From: an uncultured Campylobacter sp.
Lineage (GTDB): Bacteria; Campylobacterota; Campylobacteria; Campylobacterales; Campylobacteraceae
Length of the DNA: 64,000 bases
Direction: 5' to 3'
NCBI RefSeq assembly: GCF_938039205.1
Contig: NZ_CALHVM010000056.1
Coordinates: 124,001-188,000 of the forward strand
Shown here: piece by piece, positions 1-9,751 of the stretch
Numbering within the stretch: the first letter of the stretch is position 1
How the letters are laid out: each line of letters begins with the position of its first letter
Notes under the pieces: generated by a model
Seen by the model: the letters and a program-made list of their open reading frames with translations, nothing else
What the model was told of the DNA's origin: nothing
Databases searched by the model: none
Program-made: the position numbers and the translations under genes

Positions 1-463
1 CGAGTAAAATTTCCGTAAGCAGAAATAGCCCGTCTTTGACCGCGTCTAGGCGCTGGGCGCGCATTTTGATCTGGCTCGCGCTCTCTTCGCCGCTCACGTA
101 GAGCGTCTTTTTGCCTTGGACGGCGAAATTTGACGCGATTTTTAGCAGCAAGGTGCTCTTGCCGATGCCGGGGCTTCCGCCGATTAGCACCAGCGAGCCC
201 TCCACGACGCCGCCACCAAGGACTAAGTCTAATTCGCTATTTTGCGTGCTGATGCGCGTGACTTTTTCGATCTCGACCTCGCTGATTTGCTTTGCGAGGC
301 TAGGTTTTGCGGTGCTTTTAGAGATCTCTTTTAGTGTTTCGATCTGCTGCGCGTTTAGTTCTAAAAAGCTATCCCAAGCCCCGCACTGAGGGCATTTGCC
401 GACCCATTTGCTCTGCTGATTGCCGCAGGCTTGACACTCAAATACGGTTTTAGTTTTTGCCAT
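1..463 (-). CDS. radA: DNA repair protein RadA, N-terminal part (cut by window edge)
   Basis: RadA is a RecA-like ATPase that helps branch migration and processing of recombination intermediates. The visible 154 residues read from ATG at 463 and show the N-terminal four-cysteine zinc finger (CQACG...CPQCG, residues about 10-28). A RecA-type Walker A (GGSPGIGKST) lies near residue 95, followed by the YVSGEES motif. The rest, including the Lon-like C-terminal domain, lies left of the window. A minus-strand TATAAT (480-485) sits only 17 nt before the start, so the leader would be very short. Family assignment is secure. Confidence 0.95.
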   Translation of the reverse strand, partial: MAKTKTVFECQACGNQQSKWVGKCPQCGAWDSFLELNAQQIETLKEISKSTAKPSLAKQISEVEIEKVTRISTQNSELDLVLGGGVVEGSLVLIGGSPGIGKSTLLLKIASNFAVQGKKTLYVSGEESASQIKMRAQRLDAVKDGLFLLTEILL

Positions 464-600
464 TTTTTTCCTTTGCGCGATTATACTTTAAAATGTTTAA
501 ATTTTACTCCAGCTGCGCGACTAAATTTCAAATCGAAACACGCGCGCGCGAAAAATGAGCAAATTTAACTCAAATCAACGAAAATTCAACTTTATCTAAA

Positions 601-606
601 TACAAT
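601..606 (+). promoter_or_regulatory. Possible -10 box for brnQ
   Basis: TACAAT stands 31 nt before the brnQ ATG in an AT-rich stretch, followed by a ribosome-binding site (TGGAGCGAAA) just before the start. Epsilonproteobacterial promoters often lack a conserved -35, so only the -10 can be proposed. Confidence 0.35.
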
Positions 607-637
607 TTGTCAAATTTAAAACTAAAATGGAGCGAAA

Positions 638-1969
638 ATGAAACAAAAGCTTAGCAAAAATCAGTTTTTAGTCATCTCGCTCACGCTTTTTGCCATGTTT
701 TTCGGCGCGGGGAACTTCATCTTTCCGCCGAATTTGGGGCGAGAGGCTGGGCAGAATTTTTACGTTGCAATCATGTTTTTTTGCGCCACGGCGGTGCTTT
801 TGCCGGTGCTTGGCGTAGCAGCCATCGCTAGAGCAAAGGGGCTTCAAAGCCTAGTGCGCCGTATAGACCCCGTGTTTGCGGTACTTTTTACCGCGCTTTT
901 ATACCTTACGATCGGGCCGCTTTTTGCGATACCTCGTGCGGCAAATATGCCCTTTGATATCGCCGTTAAGCCGTTTATCGCAGCTGAAAATTTGCAAATT
1001 TGGCTGTTTTTCTACTCAGCGGCGTATTTTGCATTAAATTATTACGTCTGTATGAATCCGTCAAAACTAGTCGATCTACTCGGCAAATACCTAACTCCGC
1101 TGCTTTTGGCGCTTATTTTGCTACTTTTTGGAGCGGGATTTTTGTTCCCGATCGGCGAGTTCGTCGCTCCTAGCGGAGATTATGCGCAGCGCGCAGCGGC
1201 TAAGGGCTTTGTAGAAGGCTATCAGACGATGGACGCGCTAGCGTCGCTGGCGTTTGGTATCATCGTGATAAACGCTATCAGAACCGTGGGCGTAAAAGAC
1301 GAGCGCCACCTGGTTTCATCGACGATAAAGGCAGGCATGACGGCGGGCGTGATTTTGATGGTGATTTACTTGATGCTGGGCTACTTGGGTGCGACATCGG
1401 CGGAGCTGTTTAAAGACGCGCCGGAGATAAACGGAGCTGAGTTGCTATCTCGCATTAGCGGTCATTATTTCGGCAAGGCGGGCGTTTTGGTGCTGGGTTC
1501 GGCGTTTTTCCTAGCTTGTATCACGACGACGCTTGGACTCATCAGCTCTGCTAGCGAATACTTCGAGGAGCTAACGGGCGGACGAGTCAAATACAAAATT
1601 TGGGTCGCGGCGTGGTGCTTGATCGGCTTTGGCGTGGCGAATTTCGGCCTCACGACCATCATCAAGGGTTCCATACCGGTGCTCATCGCCATCTATCCGA
1701 TCGCCATCATGCTCATCATCCTTTCGCTCATCAACCCGCTGATTGACTCGAGCAAGCTCGTCTACCGCACCTGCGTCTACGTCTGCGTGGTCGTCGGCAC
1801 GATAAACGGCCTTGATATCGCGGGCGTCTCCGTACCACTAGTGACCGATCTCGTCAAAAAGCTGCCGTTTTACGACTCGATGCTGGGCTGGATCGTGCCT
1901 AGCGCAGTCGCGTTTGCGGTGACTTATATACTGCATCTCGTGCTAGAAAAAAGAGAAAATACTTTTTAA
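638..1969 (+). CDS. brnQ: Branched-chain amino acid:cation symporter (BrnQ/LivJ family)
   Basis: This is an integral inner-membrane carrier of 443 aa, the usual length for BrnQ/LIV-II proteins that import leucine, isoleucine and valine with Na+ or H+. The N-terminus carries the family signature (FAMFFGAGNFIFPP, residues about 17-30), and about twelve hydrophobic segments follow along the chain. It stands alone on the plus strand with its own ribosome-binding site and a strong terminator directly after it, so it is probably monocistronic. Substrate specificity beyond the family is inferred. Confidence 0.93.
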   Translation: MKQKLSKNQFLVISLTLFAMFFGAGNFIFPPNLGREAGQNFYVAIMFFCATAVLLPVLGVAAIARAKGLQSLVRRIDPVFAVLFTALLYLTIGPLFAIPRAANMPFDIAVKPFIAAENLQIWLFFYSAAYFALNYYVCMNPSKLVDLLGKYLTPLLLALILLLFGAGFLFPIGEFVAPSGDYAQRAAAKGFVEGYQTMDALASLAFGIIVINAIRTVGVKDERHLVSSTIKAGMTAGVILMVIYLMLGYLGATSAELFKDAPEINGAELLSRISGHYFGKAGVLVLGSAFFLACITTTLGLISSASEYFEELTGGRVKYKIWVAAWCLIGFGVANFGLTTIIKGSIPVLIAIYPIAIMLIILSLINPLIDSSKLVYRTCVYVCVVVGTINGLDIAGVSVPLVTDLVKKLPFYDSMLGWIVPSAVAFAVTYILHLVLEKRENTF

Positions 1970-1977
1970 CCGCTTGC

Positions 1978-2015
1978 GACAAAGCGCCGAGCTTGTAAGA
2001 GTTCGGCGCTTTGTC
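1978..2015 (+). terminator. Stem-loop terminator after brnQ
   Basis: A perfect 13-bp stem (GACAAAGCGCCGA paired with TCGGCGCTTTGTC) encloses a 12-nt loop and starts 8 nt after the brnQ stop. There is no long T tract, but position and stability fit a terminator. Confidence 0.75.
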
Positions 2016-2413
2016 AAATTCCCCGTGCGTCTAAATTTACCCAGCCGTCAAATTGTTGATTTAACTAGTAAAAACCTGACTACTCTATTATATTTACTGA
2101 ATTTAATTTGCGGAATACATAAATAAAAAATAGCTTGCTAAATTTTATAAAATTTAGTTGCAAGAGCCTTTATTTGATTGTTTGAGTTTGTTGTAAAAAA
2201 TAGTTGGTAAGGCAGACATTATCGTTATAGACATCAAATTTAAGCAGTCAGCCCAAAGGCTTAGAATTATATAAAACCATAGTTTAAATAATACCTGAAC
2301 AAAACTAGCTCAAATTTGCCGAGCACTGCTGTGACTTTATGGTAAAAACCAAGACTAACTTTATAAGTTTTGGCAAAACAAATCGGCCAGTTACGGCTCG
2401 CGAATAGTCGAAT
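2016..2413. other. Intergenic stretch without a recognised gene
   Basis: This is about 400 nt of AT-rich sequence between the convergent brnQ and PiT genes. No convincing open frame with a ribosome-binding site or stable hairpin was seen. Confidence 0.6.
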
Positions 2414-3958
2414 TTACAAGCCTAACATAGTCTTTAGAAGCATGTAAATAAGTGCCGCCGAGCCGCCCGCGATCGGTAGAGTGATAACCCATGCAAGCAC
2501 GATAGGTTTGACCATTTTCCAGTTGGCATCGCGGTTTAATATACCGATACCAAGCACCGCACCGATGAGGATGTGCGTCGAGGAGACGGGGATACCTAGC
2601 TTAGTAGCTAGCAGGATAACGGTACTAGCGGCTAGCTCGGCACTAAAGCCCGTCGTAGGTAGGATCTCGGCTAGCTTGCTGCCTATTGTAGTGATGACCT
2701 CTTTGCCTAGAAACCAAAGCCCTACCACGAGCGAGATGCCAAACGTCACCATCGCGATGCCCGGTACCGGCGCGGTGGCGTTTATGGAGCCTGTTTTTAG
2801 TACGTCTAGGATAGCGGCAAATGGGCCCACGGCGTTTGCTATGTCGTTGGCTCCGTGAGAGAATGCGAACGAGGAGGCCGTAAATATCTGAAACCACGAG
2901 AAAATGCGATTCGTGCTCTTTTCTGCGTTATCTTTTTTCATCACGTTTATCATCGCAAGCGTGGCGAGATATGTGACTATACCGATGACGCAGATGATCC
3001 AGATCGTGCCGATGAAGCCGATGTCGAGATTTAGGTGTGCTAGGCCTTTAAACAGCATCATCGAGGAGATGATGATCGCGCCGATGCCGGCCACCATCGG
3101 GATGTGCTTACGCATGGCTTTTGACGTGTCGATCTCTTTTTCGCGCTCTTTCATGGCTTTGATCGCGAGCTTGTATTCGCTGCGTTCGCCGCTTTCGACG
3201 TCATCCTCGTCAAGGACCGCGATCTTGCTTAGTATCCTTATCTGCTCGCTTTCGGGTTTTATTTTTAGCTCTTGCAAATAGCGCTCTTTGTAGGCTTTAC
3301 GCTCGCGTTTTAGTACCTTTAGCTCTAGGGTAAATTTGCGAGTTGGGATCAAAATTTTAGATTTTATGTAGCCGTAAATGAAGTAAGAAAGGATGCCACC
3401 TAGAAGCGGCGAGATGACCCAGCTAACTGCAATCCTGCCTATCTCGCCCCAGGAAACCATAGCCAGAGCCTTATCCCCGCCCATAGTCGTAAAGCCCATC
3501 GTAAGCCCGGCGCCGACGATACCGCCTACGATCGAGTGCGTCGTAGAGATAGGTAGACCCTTTTTAGACGCGATAAAAAGCCAGATACCAGAGCTCAAAA
3601 GCGCTGACATCATAATCAGCACGAAAAGCATCGGCTCGGTGCCCTCCTGCGGGAAGCTCACGATGCCCTCGCGGATGGTTTTGGTTACCTCTCCGCCGGC
3701 GAATATCGCGCCGCTAAGCTCGAAAATAGCGGCAATAACTAAGGCTTGCTTTATCGTGACGGTCTTGGCGCCTACGCTCGTTCCAAAGGAGTTTGCGACG
3801 TCGTTGCCGCCGATGTTAAACGCCATAAAGATACCGAAAATACTAGCGATACTGAAAAGCAAAAAGTGATGAGTCGGGATGTACTGATAGCCCCAAACGA
3901 AAAATCCAAACGCGGTAATAGCGAAGATCGCAAAGGCAAAAAGATTGTCGCTTCTCAA
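2414..3958 (-). CDS. pit: Inorganic phosphate transporter, PiT family
   Basis: This 514-aa inner-membrane protein is a low-affinity phosphate (or metal-phosphate):cation symporter. The two family repeats are visible: a GGNDVANSFGT-type signature near residue 50 and its partner SHGANDIANAVGP near residue 365. Each is followed by a matching ISTTH/VSSTH motif. A charged cytoplasmic loop of roughly 100 residues separates the halves. Translation appears to begin at a TTG preceded by AAAAGGA at about 5 nt. It is divergent from the yqeY-like gene and convergent with brnQ, with no PhoU-like partner beside it. Confidence 0.93.
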   Translation of the reverse strand: MRSDNLFAFAIFAITAFGFFVWGYQYIPTHHFLLFSIASIFGIFMAFNIGGNDVANSFGTSVGAKTVTIKQALVIAAIFELSGAIFAGGEVTKTIREGIVSFPQEGTEPMLFVLIMMSALLSSGIWLFIASKKGLPISTTHSIVGGIVGAGLTMGFTTMGGDKALAMVSWGEIGRIAVSWVISPLLGGILSYFIYGYIKSKILIPTRKFTLELKVLKRERKAYKERYLQELKIKPESEQIRILSKIAVLDEDDVESGERSEYKLAIKAMKEREKEIDTSKAMRKHIPMVAGIGAIIISSMMLFKGLAHLNLDIGFIGTIWIICVIGIVTYLATLAMINVMKKDNAEKSTNRIFSWFQIFTASSFAFSHGANDIANAVGPFAAILDVLKTGSINATAPVPGIAMVTFGISLVVGLWFLGKEVITTIGSKLAEILPTTGFSAELAASTVILLATKLGIPVSSTHILIGAVLGIGILNRDANWKMVKPIVLAWVITLPIAGGSAALIYMLLKTMLGL

Positions 3959-4088
3959 GCAAGTCCTTTTAAAAATGAATGGTTAATTATAGCTATATTT
4001 TTCTTAAGCAAGCCAAATTTAGGCGGTTTTATTAGCTTTAAATTTTAGCTTCGTTATAATTTGCCCACTTAAATTTAAAGGAGAAAAA

Positions 4089-4526
4089 GTGACTATCAGA
4101 GAGAAAATTTTAGACGATATCAAGACTGCGATGAAAGAAAAAGATAACTTTCGCCGCGACACGCTAAGGCTCATAAACTCAGTCATCAAACAAGTCGAAG
4201 TTGATGAGCGTATCGAGATGACCGACGAAAAGGTGCTACCGATCCTACAAACCCAGATCAAACGCCGCATGGACTCTATCGAGCAGTACAAAAACGGCGG
4301 CAGGGACGATCTGGCGCAAAACGAGCAAAAAGAGATCGATATTATAAGCGGCTATCTGCCAAAGCAACTAAGCGCAGACGAGCTGGAGGCTGAGATAAAA
4401 GCGATCATCGTCGGGCTAGGCGAGGGTGCAAATATCGGCACCGTGATGAAAGCTGCGAAAGAAAAAATAGGCGCTAGAAGCGACGGCAAGAGTATAAGCG
4501 AGTGCGCAAAGAGGCTACTGGGCTAA
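4089..4526 (+). CDS. GatB/YqeY domain protein
   Basis: At 145 aa this matches YqeY proteins, which resemble the tRNA-binding tail domain of GatB. Typical features are MKEKDNFRRDTLRLI near residues 14-28, KRRMDSIEQYKNGGRDDLA in the middle and the C-terminal GKSISECAKRLL segment. The start is GTG after a good AAAGGAG box. A role in tRNA-dependent amidation or tRNA quality control has been suggested for the family, but the function is not established. Confidence 0.9.
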   Translation: MTIREKILDDIKTAMKEKDNFRRDTLRLINSVIKQVEVDERIEMTDEKVLPILQTQIKRRMDSIEQYKNGGRDDLAQNEQKEIDIISGYLPKQLSADELEAEIKAIIVGLGEGANIGTVMKAAKEKIGARSDGKSISECAKRLLG

Positions 4527-4866
4527 ATTTGCATTTAAATTTGACCGAATTTGCTTTGGGGTTTGGTCAAATTTTATAGAAGGGCAAGCTTGCTTTTAGG
4601 TAGGTTTGCCTTTATGAGATTTGACGCAACACGGCAAATGATTGCTGTTTTTGGTCAAATTTGGAGAGCTTATAGCGTGCGGCTTGTGATTGGCGCGAAG
4701 TAAATTTGCTAAGTTTGCGATATCTAGTATAAATTTTGCTGAAGCCAATTGTGTTTATAGAGGGCGTAAATTTGCTCTATAGTTTTTGATGATGTAAAGC
4801 TTTCAAAAATAGGTTTTTGCAAAATTTTATAGAATGGATTTTTGGTTTAAAGTAATGCTAAAGAGC
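4527..4866. other. Intergenic stretch without a recognised gene
   Basis: About 340 nt of AT-rich sequence separate the yqeY-like gene and the chemoreceptor, whose 3' ends face each other. TTGGTCAAATTT-like words recur, but nothing resembling a gene or RNA was recognised. Confidence 0.6.
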
Positions 4867-4900
4867 AAAATTTGAGCCAAATGTTTTTGGCTCAAATTTT
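4867..4900 (-). terminator. Strong terminator after the chemoreceptor gene
   Basis: A perfect 15-bp stem (AAAATTTGAGCCAAA with its complement) has a 4-nt loop and A/T runs at both ends. It lies 8 nt past the stop of the minus-strand chemoreceptor gene. Because the arms start and end with A4/T4 it could work in both directions. Confidence 0.85.
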
Positions 4901-4908
4901 GTATAACG

Positions 4909-6171
4909 TTACTTTACGCTTTCTTCGATCGTTACGTCTATTATCTTAAATATCTCACCGCTTGCTTGTTTGACCTTGGCGAATCTATCGACAAATTTTT
5001 GGATATCGTTCATATTGTAACCATTTTTTGAGTCGTCTAGGTTAGCTTTTACTAGATCGCTTATTTGTTTTGCGGGAGCGCTTGCCTTCTCGAAGCTTTT
5101 TGAATTTGCAAAATACGCCGCCGCACTCTCGTACCATGCGTTTAAATTTTGCGTTTGTTTTTGCATATTTTCGTCATCGCCTCTTTCGTTGATGACGTTT
5201 CCGTATGCGGTCTGCAGATACGTTACTCGGTTGATCTTGCCGATGATACCGATTGTTTTGTTTTCGACGTATTTTGAGATTTTTGCGCTTTGTGTAGCAC
5301 CCTGGCTAAATACGTTCACGGCATCTCTAAATTTAGACACGCTTACGTTTGCGACTTGCGCTATTTGCGTGATTTTGTTGGAGTTGTCGTTTAGATCGTT
5401 TGTTTGTTGTTGTAAGGTTTGGATATTTATGCCGATTTCGCTTGTAGCTTTTTGTGTATTTTCGGCTAGTTTTCGCACTTCGTCCGCGACTACGGCAAAG
5501 CCTCGTCCGTGCTCGCCGGCGCGTGCCGCTTCTATAGCTGCGTTAAGGGCGAGTAGGTTTGTTTGCTCGGCAATGTCTTTGATTAAATTTACGACCGATG
5601 AGATTTCCTCGGTTCTGTGAGTTAAATTTTTAATAGCTTCGGTAGACTCTGTGATGAGATGCTCTAGGTTGCCCATATTTTGGCTAAGTTCACTTACGGC
5701 CGACATGCTTTCGTTGGCCTTTACCGAAGTATCTTGCGCCATGGTTGAAATTTGGGTTAAATTTTTAATGCTCTGATTTAGATCGTTTTGTACTTCTAAA
5801 ATACCGTCGTTTCCGTTGCCGAGCTCGCTAAATTTTTCGGAGAGTATGCCTCTGGTTTTACCTTTTTGCCCGGCTTTTATACCCTCGACGCCCTCGCTCA
5901 TGGATATGGCGTTGGTTCTAAAAAGACCGCGAAAACCCTCTGTGAAGATATTTCTATAAGTTATCCCGCTTTCGGCCGATTTGACGCAAGTACCCATCTC
6001 TCTTTGCAGAGCTTCGATTTGATCGAGTAAGTCATTTATCCCAAGCGCTATTTTGCCGATTTGAGAGTTTGGATCTATCTGTAAAATTCTAGGTTCCAAA
6101 AAGCCGTTTCTAGCCTGTTCGACCACATTTAAAATTTCATCGTAATTTACTTTTTCTTTTTTAAAAAACAT
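4909..6171 (-). CDS. Cytoplasmic methyl-accepting chemotaxis protein
   Basis: This 420-aa chemoreceptor has no transmembrane segment, so it should signal from the cytoplasm to CheA/CheW. The conserved hairpin tip is clear (EQTNLLALNAAIEAARAGE at about residues 202-220, then GRGFAVVADEVRKLAENT). The C-terminal 110 residues resemble the helical chemoreceptor zinc-binding (CZB) arrangement (LQTAYGNVIN, then LNAWYESAAAYF), but the zinc-ligand His and Cys residues are missing. It lies 10 nt after a PAS gene on the same strand, which suggests a two-protein sensor like the CetA/CetB energy-taxis pair. The ligand is unknown. Confidence 0.9.
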   Translation of the reverse strand: MFFKKEKVNYDEILNVVEQARNGFLEPRILQIDPNSQIGKIALGINDLLDQIEALQREMGTCVKSAESGITYRNIFTEGFRGLFRTNAISMSEGVEGIKAGQKGKTRGILSEKFSELGNGNDGILEVQNDLNQSIKNLTQISTMAQDTSVKANESMSAVSELSQNMGNLEHLITESTEAIKNLTHRTEEISSVVNLIKDIAEQTNLLALNAAIEAARAGEHGRGFAVVADEVRKLAENTQKATSEIGINIQTLQQQTNDLNDNSNKITQIAQVANVSVSKFRDAVNVFSQGATQSAKISKYVENKTIGIIGKINRVTYLQTAYGNVINERGDDENMQKQTQNLNAWYESAAAYFANSKSFEKASAPAKQISDLVKANLDDSKNGYNMNDIQKFVDRFAKVKQASGEIFKIIDVTIEESVK

Positions 6172-6181
6172 GATTTTCCTT

Positions 6182-6685
6182 TTATAATCTTTGTAAGTCG
6201 TTCATTAGCTCGTCATAGCTCTTGTTTTTTTCTTTTAAAATATTATCAAGAAGCTTAGATGAGGCTTCCATGCCACCGCTCTTTTCAGCTTCCAAGAGCT
6301 GCCTGTAAAGCGGGATAATGATTTCTAAGGCTTTTGGATTCGGCTTTCGTCTAACCGAATAATAACCGATAATGTTGCCATTTTGATCAAGAGAAGCGGT
6401 AACGTTTGCAAATACCCAGTAAAATGAACCGTCAAAGCTCTTGTTTTTAACATAGGCAAAAACCTCTTTTTTATTTTTTACATACTCCCATAAAATTTTA
6501 AAAACAACGCGCGGCATATCTGGATGCCTCACGATATTATGCGGTTTCCCGATCAGCTCATTACCTTTTGCACCGACTATTTGAGCAAAAGGGATATTGC
6601 AATAAGTTATTTTTCCCTTCGTATCGGTTTTTGAAACCAAAAACGCATCTGCACTAACTTGACGTTCATGTAAATTATTTTGCAT
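6182..6685 (-). CDS. Aer/CetB-like PAS sensor protein
   Basis: A soluble 167-aa protein made mostly of one PAS domain. It shows FLVSKTDTKGKITYCN at about residues 15-30, then GKPHNIVRHPDMP and the PAC-like stretch FYWVFANVTASLDQNGNIIGYYSVRR. This matches the Aer/CetB type, which often binds FAD and reports redox or energy state. About 50 helical residues follow. Its stop is 10 nt before the chemoreceptor start, so the two are probably cotranscribed and act together. Cofactor and partner are inferred. Confidence 0.85.
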   Translation of the reverse strand: MQNNLHERQVSADAFLVSKTDTKGKITYCNIPFAQIVGAKGNELIGKPHNIVRHPDMPRVVFKILWEYVKNKKEVFAYVKNKSFDGSFYWVFANVTASLDQNGNIIGYYSVRRKPNPKALEIIIPLYRQLLEAEKSGGMEASSKLLDNILKEKNKSYDELMNDLQRL

Positions 6686-6709
6686 TTCTTTCCTTAATTG
6701 TTGTTTTAA

Positions 6710-7957
6710 TTATCGTCCTTGAACTGCATTTCCAAGATCCCACATAGGCATAAAAATACCAAGCGCTAGAAGTATAACCATGCCCGCCATAAATAAAAGC
6801 ATAATCGGTTCCACATAGCTTGAAATATTATCAACCAGGTCGCTAAATTTAGCTTTGTAATAATCGGTTACTTTCTCAAGCATAGCATCTATTGCACCGC
6901 CTTTTTCGCCTGCGCTTAGCATCTGAATAAGCATACTCTCATAAAGCTGAGTATCCCGAAAAGCTTCCGTCAATGATACGCCTCTTTGAACAGCAATTTT
7001 GATTGTGGCAAGCTTATCGTGTATGTCTTGGTTTTCTACTGTTAAAGTTGCCGTCTCAAGGGCATCAGCAATTGGAATACCTGCTCTTACAAGCTCTGTA
7101 AAAATAAGATTAAATCTGTTCATTGTTGAGTAGAATATAATTTTATTGATTAGATAAACTTTTAGCATAAATTTGTCAAATTTATATTTAAAATCATCAT
7201 TGCTTTTGTATAAATATCTGATAGCATATATTATGGTTATAAAACCGACTAATATATATAAACCGTAATTACTTAATGCACTCTCGATAGAAAGAAGAAT
7301 AATTGTAGGAAGAGGCAGTTTAGCTCCGAGTTGTTCAAATATCTCCCTAAACTGAGGAACAACGTATATCATCAGTATAATAAAAGCTATCGCCATAGCA
7401 GACATTACTATAATCGGATATCTGAGAGCTTTTTTAAATTTTCTCTGATTTTCCCAAACTTCCTGTAGAATATCTGATAGTTTATGGAGCGACTCAGACA
7501 TATTACCTGTGCTTTCGCCAAGCTTTACCATAGCAATAACTACGTCACCAAGCTCGCCTTTAAATTTGGTTATGGCATCTGTTAGACTTTGACCTTGGTT
7601 GAGATCATCGTTTAGGGTTGCAAATATGGCCTTAAGCCTTTTGTCTTCTGTTGATTTAGATACTTCCTTGATGCTGTCGTGGATTGAAATTCCTGCATTT
7701 GTCATAACGCTTAATTGCCTAAAAGCTGCAATTAAATTATTTATTTTTATTTTTGAACCGCCTAAAAGGACCGATGCCTTGCTTATCATGTCAGCAAATT
7801 GTTCTTCTAGCGGGACGCTTTTTGTTTCTCCTACTTTTACTATTACGCCGGCTTTTTTTGTTTTTGCTAAGGCTTGCGCCTCGCTTCTATTGTTTGCCTT
7901 TAAAGTCATCTTCTGGCGACGACCGTTGGCCATATACTCAACTTCAAAAAATTTCAT
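6710..7957 (-). CDS. ctsF: Type II secretion/type IV pilus-like inner-membrane platform protein CtsF
   Basis: This is a GspF/PilC-family polytopic protein of 415 aa, the usual length. Two copies of the F domain are visible: FRQLSVMTNAGISIHDSIKEV at about residues 63-83, and FNLIFTELVRAGIPIADALE at about 275-295. Three transmembrane segments lie between and after them. It forms the membrane platform on which the assembly ATPase works. The gene is last in the DNA-uptake operon and overlaps ctsE by 4 nt. The gene name comes from matching order to the Campylobacter jejuni cts operon (F, E, X, P, D). Confidence 0.9.
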   Translation of the reverse strand: MKFFEVEYMANGRRQKMTLKANNRSEAQALAKTKKAGVIVKVGETKSVPLEEQFADMISKASVLLGGSKIKINNLIAAFRQLSVMTNAGISIHDSIKEVSKSTEDKRLKAIFATLNDDLNQGQSLTDAITKFKGELGDVVIAMVKLGESTGNMSESLHKLSDILQEVWENQRKFKKALRYPIIVMSAMAIAFIILMIYVVPQFREIFEQLGAKLPLPTIILLSIESALSNYGLYILVGFITIIYAIRYLYKSNDDFKYKFDKFMLKVYLINKIIFYSTMNRFNLIFTELVRAGIPIADALETATLTVENQDIHDKLATIKIAVQRGVSLTEAFRDTQLYESMLIQMLSAGEKGGAIDAMLEKVTDYYKAKFSDLVDNISSYVEPIMLLFMAGMVILLALGIFMPMWDLGNAVQGR

Positions 7958-9711
7958 ACCTTAGCTACCCTAAATACTTCATCTATCGTTGTTACGCCCC
8001 TTGCGGCTCTAATAATACCATCTTTAAACATATCTATAAAATGCTCTTCGTATGCTACTTTTTTTATTTCCTCTTTTGTAGTGCCGTTTGCTATCATCGC
8101 TGAAATTCTATCGCTTATCGGTAAAACTTCACTTATCATCTCTCGCCCTACATAGCCTGTTTGAGAACATTGATCGCAACCAACGTGTTTATAAAACTGA
8201 TAATCTTGCGGCAAGAAGTCTTGAAATTGTTCATGTAAATTTGGCGGCAAAACGGTTTTTTGTTTGCAGTTTGGGCATAGTTTTCTAACAAGCCTTTGGG
8301 CCTCTATCGCCACCAATGCGCCGCTAATTAAATACGGCTCTATTCCCATATCGGCGATTCTGGTGACGGCGCTTATTGCATCGTTTGTGTGAAGCGTCGA
8401 AAATACCAAGTGACCGGTAAGTGCAGCTTGGATAGCTATACGAAGAGTCTCTTGATCTCTGATCTCGCCTATCATTATAATGTCTGGGTCTTGCCTTAAA
8501 ATGGATCGAAGAGCTGAAGCAAAGGTAAGTCCGACTTTTTCATTTACGTGGACTTGCTGGATCATATTTAGCTGATACTCTACTGGATCTTCGACGGTTA
8601 TTATTTTTGTCTCTACACTTTTTATATCATTTAATGCAGCATAAAGAGTTGTTGTTTTACCAGACCCAGTTGGCCCTGTCACTAATATAATGCCGTAAGG
8701 TGCTTTCATTGCTTTATTAAATTTATCAAAAGTACTTGGATGCATACCTAAATTTTCAAGACTAATTAGAACTTTTGATTTATCCAAAATACGCAAAACT
8801 ATGCTTTCGCCGTGTAGTATCGGCAAGGTTGAAATACGAAAATCATACTCTTTGCCGGCTACTTGAGCCGAAAAACGACCGTCTTGCGGCTTTCTTCGCT
8901 CTGCTATATCCATATTTGAAAGTAGCTTCATACGCGATACCAGAGGAGGAAAAAGATCCTTATCGAAAATAAAAAGTTCGGCTAGCATACCGTCAATCCT
9001 GCCTCGTACGACGCAGTTTGTGGTGGTGGCTTCAATATGTATATCGCTTGCGCGACTTACTATCGAGGTTCGTAAAATAACTTCGATCAATTTTAATATG
9101 CCGGAGCTATTTTCATTTGTATTTCCACCTACTACCGCAGTAGAGGATAGCTCCTTTCTTATCTCGGTAACTATGCCTTTTACGCTATCATTTAGCTCTA
9201 TTTTACTTAAATATTTATCTATTTTGGATGGATCGGTTATTACTATTTTTAAGAGTTTTCTATTAAAAATAGATTGCAGTCTATCTTGCGCAGACATATC
9301 AAATGGATTTTTAAAAGCAACATAAACGGCAATTTCATCTTCCTTAATAGGTAGAGCACTATAGGTTTTTAAATGATTTAAAGGAGCTTTTTCACAAAGT
9401 TTATAGTCTATATCAATATCATCTAAATCAATATATTCAAGCTTAAATTTATTTGCAACGTACTCTAAAAAATTTTTTAAATTTATTACAAAATTTTCAG
9501 TTATTTCATTAATTGTAATACGCTGTCTTCTGTATAGTTCACCAAGAACATCATATATATATTTTGTTGAAAAATTTGGTACTTCCTGTTGTAGCGCATG
9601 TTCAAAATCCGTGTTTGTCTTTAATAAAGACAATATATTTTGATGTTGGATATCAGTTATTAAATTATTTTTTAAGATGGTCGCCATAAAAAGTTCATAA
9701 AATTTATTCAT
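7954..9711 (-). CDS. ctsE: Type II/IV secretion ATPase CtsE (GspE/PilB family)
   Basis: A 585-aa hexameric ATPase that powers pseudopilus assembly for DNA uptake. The N-terminal GspE-like region is followed by the Walker A GPTGSGKTTTLY near residue 344, Asp box, Walker B with IIMIGEIRDQET, and the His-box HLVFSTLHTNDA. A tetracysteine zinc motif (CPNC and CDQC, with about 30 residues between the pairs) lies near the C-terminus. It overlaps ctsF by 4 nt and lies 40 nt after the ctsX-like gene. Confidence 0.93.
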   Translation of the reverse strand: MNKFYELFMATILKNNLITDIQHQNILSLLKTNTDFEHALQQEVPNFSTKYIYDVLGELYRRQRITINEITENFVINLKNFLEYVANKFKLEYIDLDDIDIDYKLCEKAPLNHLKTYSALPIKEDEIAVYVAFKNPFDMSAQDRLQSIFNRKLLKIVITDPSKIDKYLSKIELNDSVKGIVTEIRKELSSTAVVGGNTNENSSGILKLIEVILRTSIVSRASDIHIEATTTNCVVRGRIDGMLAELFIFDKDLFPPLVSRMKLLSNMDIAERRKPQDGRFSAQVAGKEYDFRISTLPILHGESIVLRILDKSKVLISLENLGMHPSTFDKFNKAMKAPYGIILVTGPTGSGKTTTLYAALNDIKSVETKIITVEDPVEYQLNMIQQVHVNEKVGLTFASALRSILRQDPDIIMIGEIRDQETLRIAIQAALTGHLVFSTLHTNDAISAVTRIADMGIEPYLISGALVAIEAQRLVRKLCPNCKQKTVLPPNLHEQFQDFLPQDYQFYKHVGCDQCSQTGYVGREMISEVLPISDRISAMIANGTTKEEIKKVAYEEHFIDMFKDGIIRAARGVTTIDEVFRVAKV

Positions 9712-9751
9712 TAAATACCTTTACTCTTTATTAAATAATAATGCTTTTATT

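Noticed and set aside
111..389. 92-aa plus-strand frame inside radA
   Set aside because: Antisense shadow of the strongly conserved RadA zinc finger and Walker A coding region.
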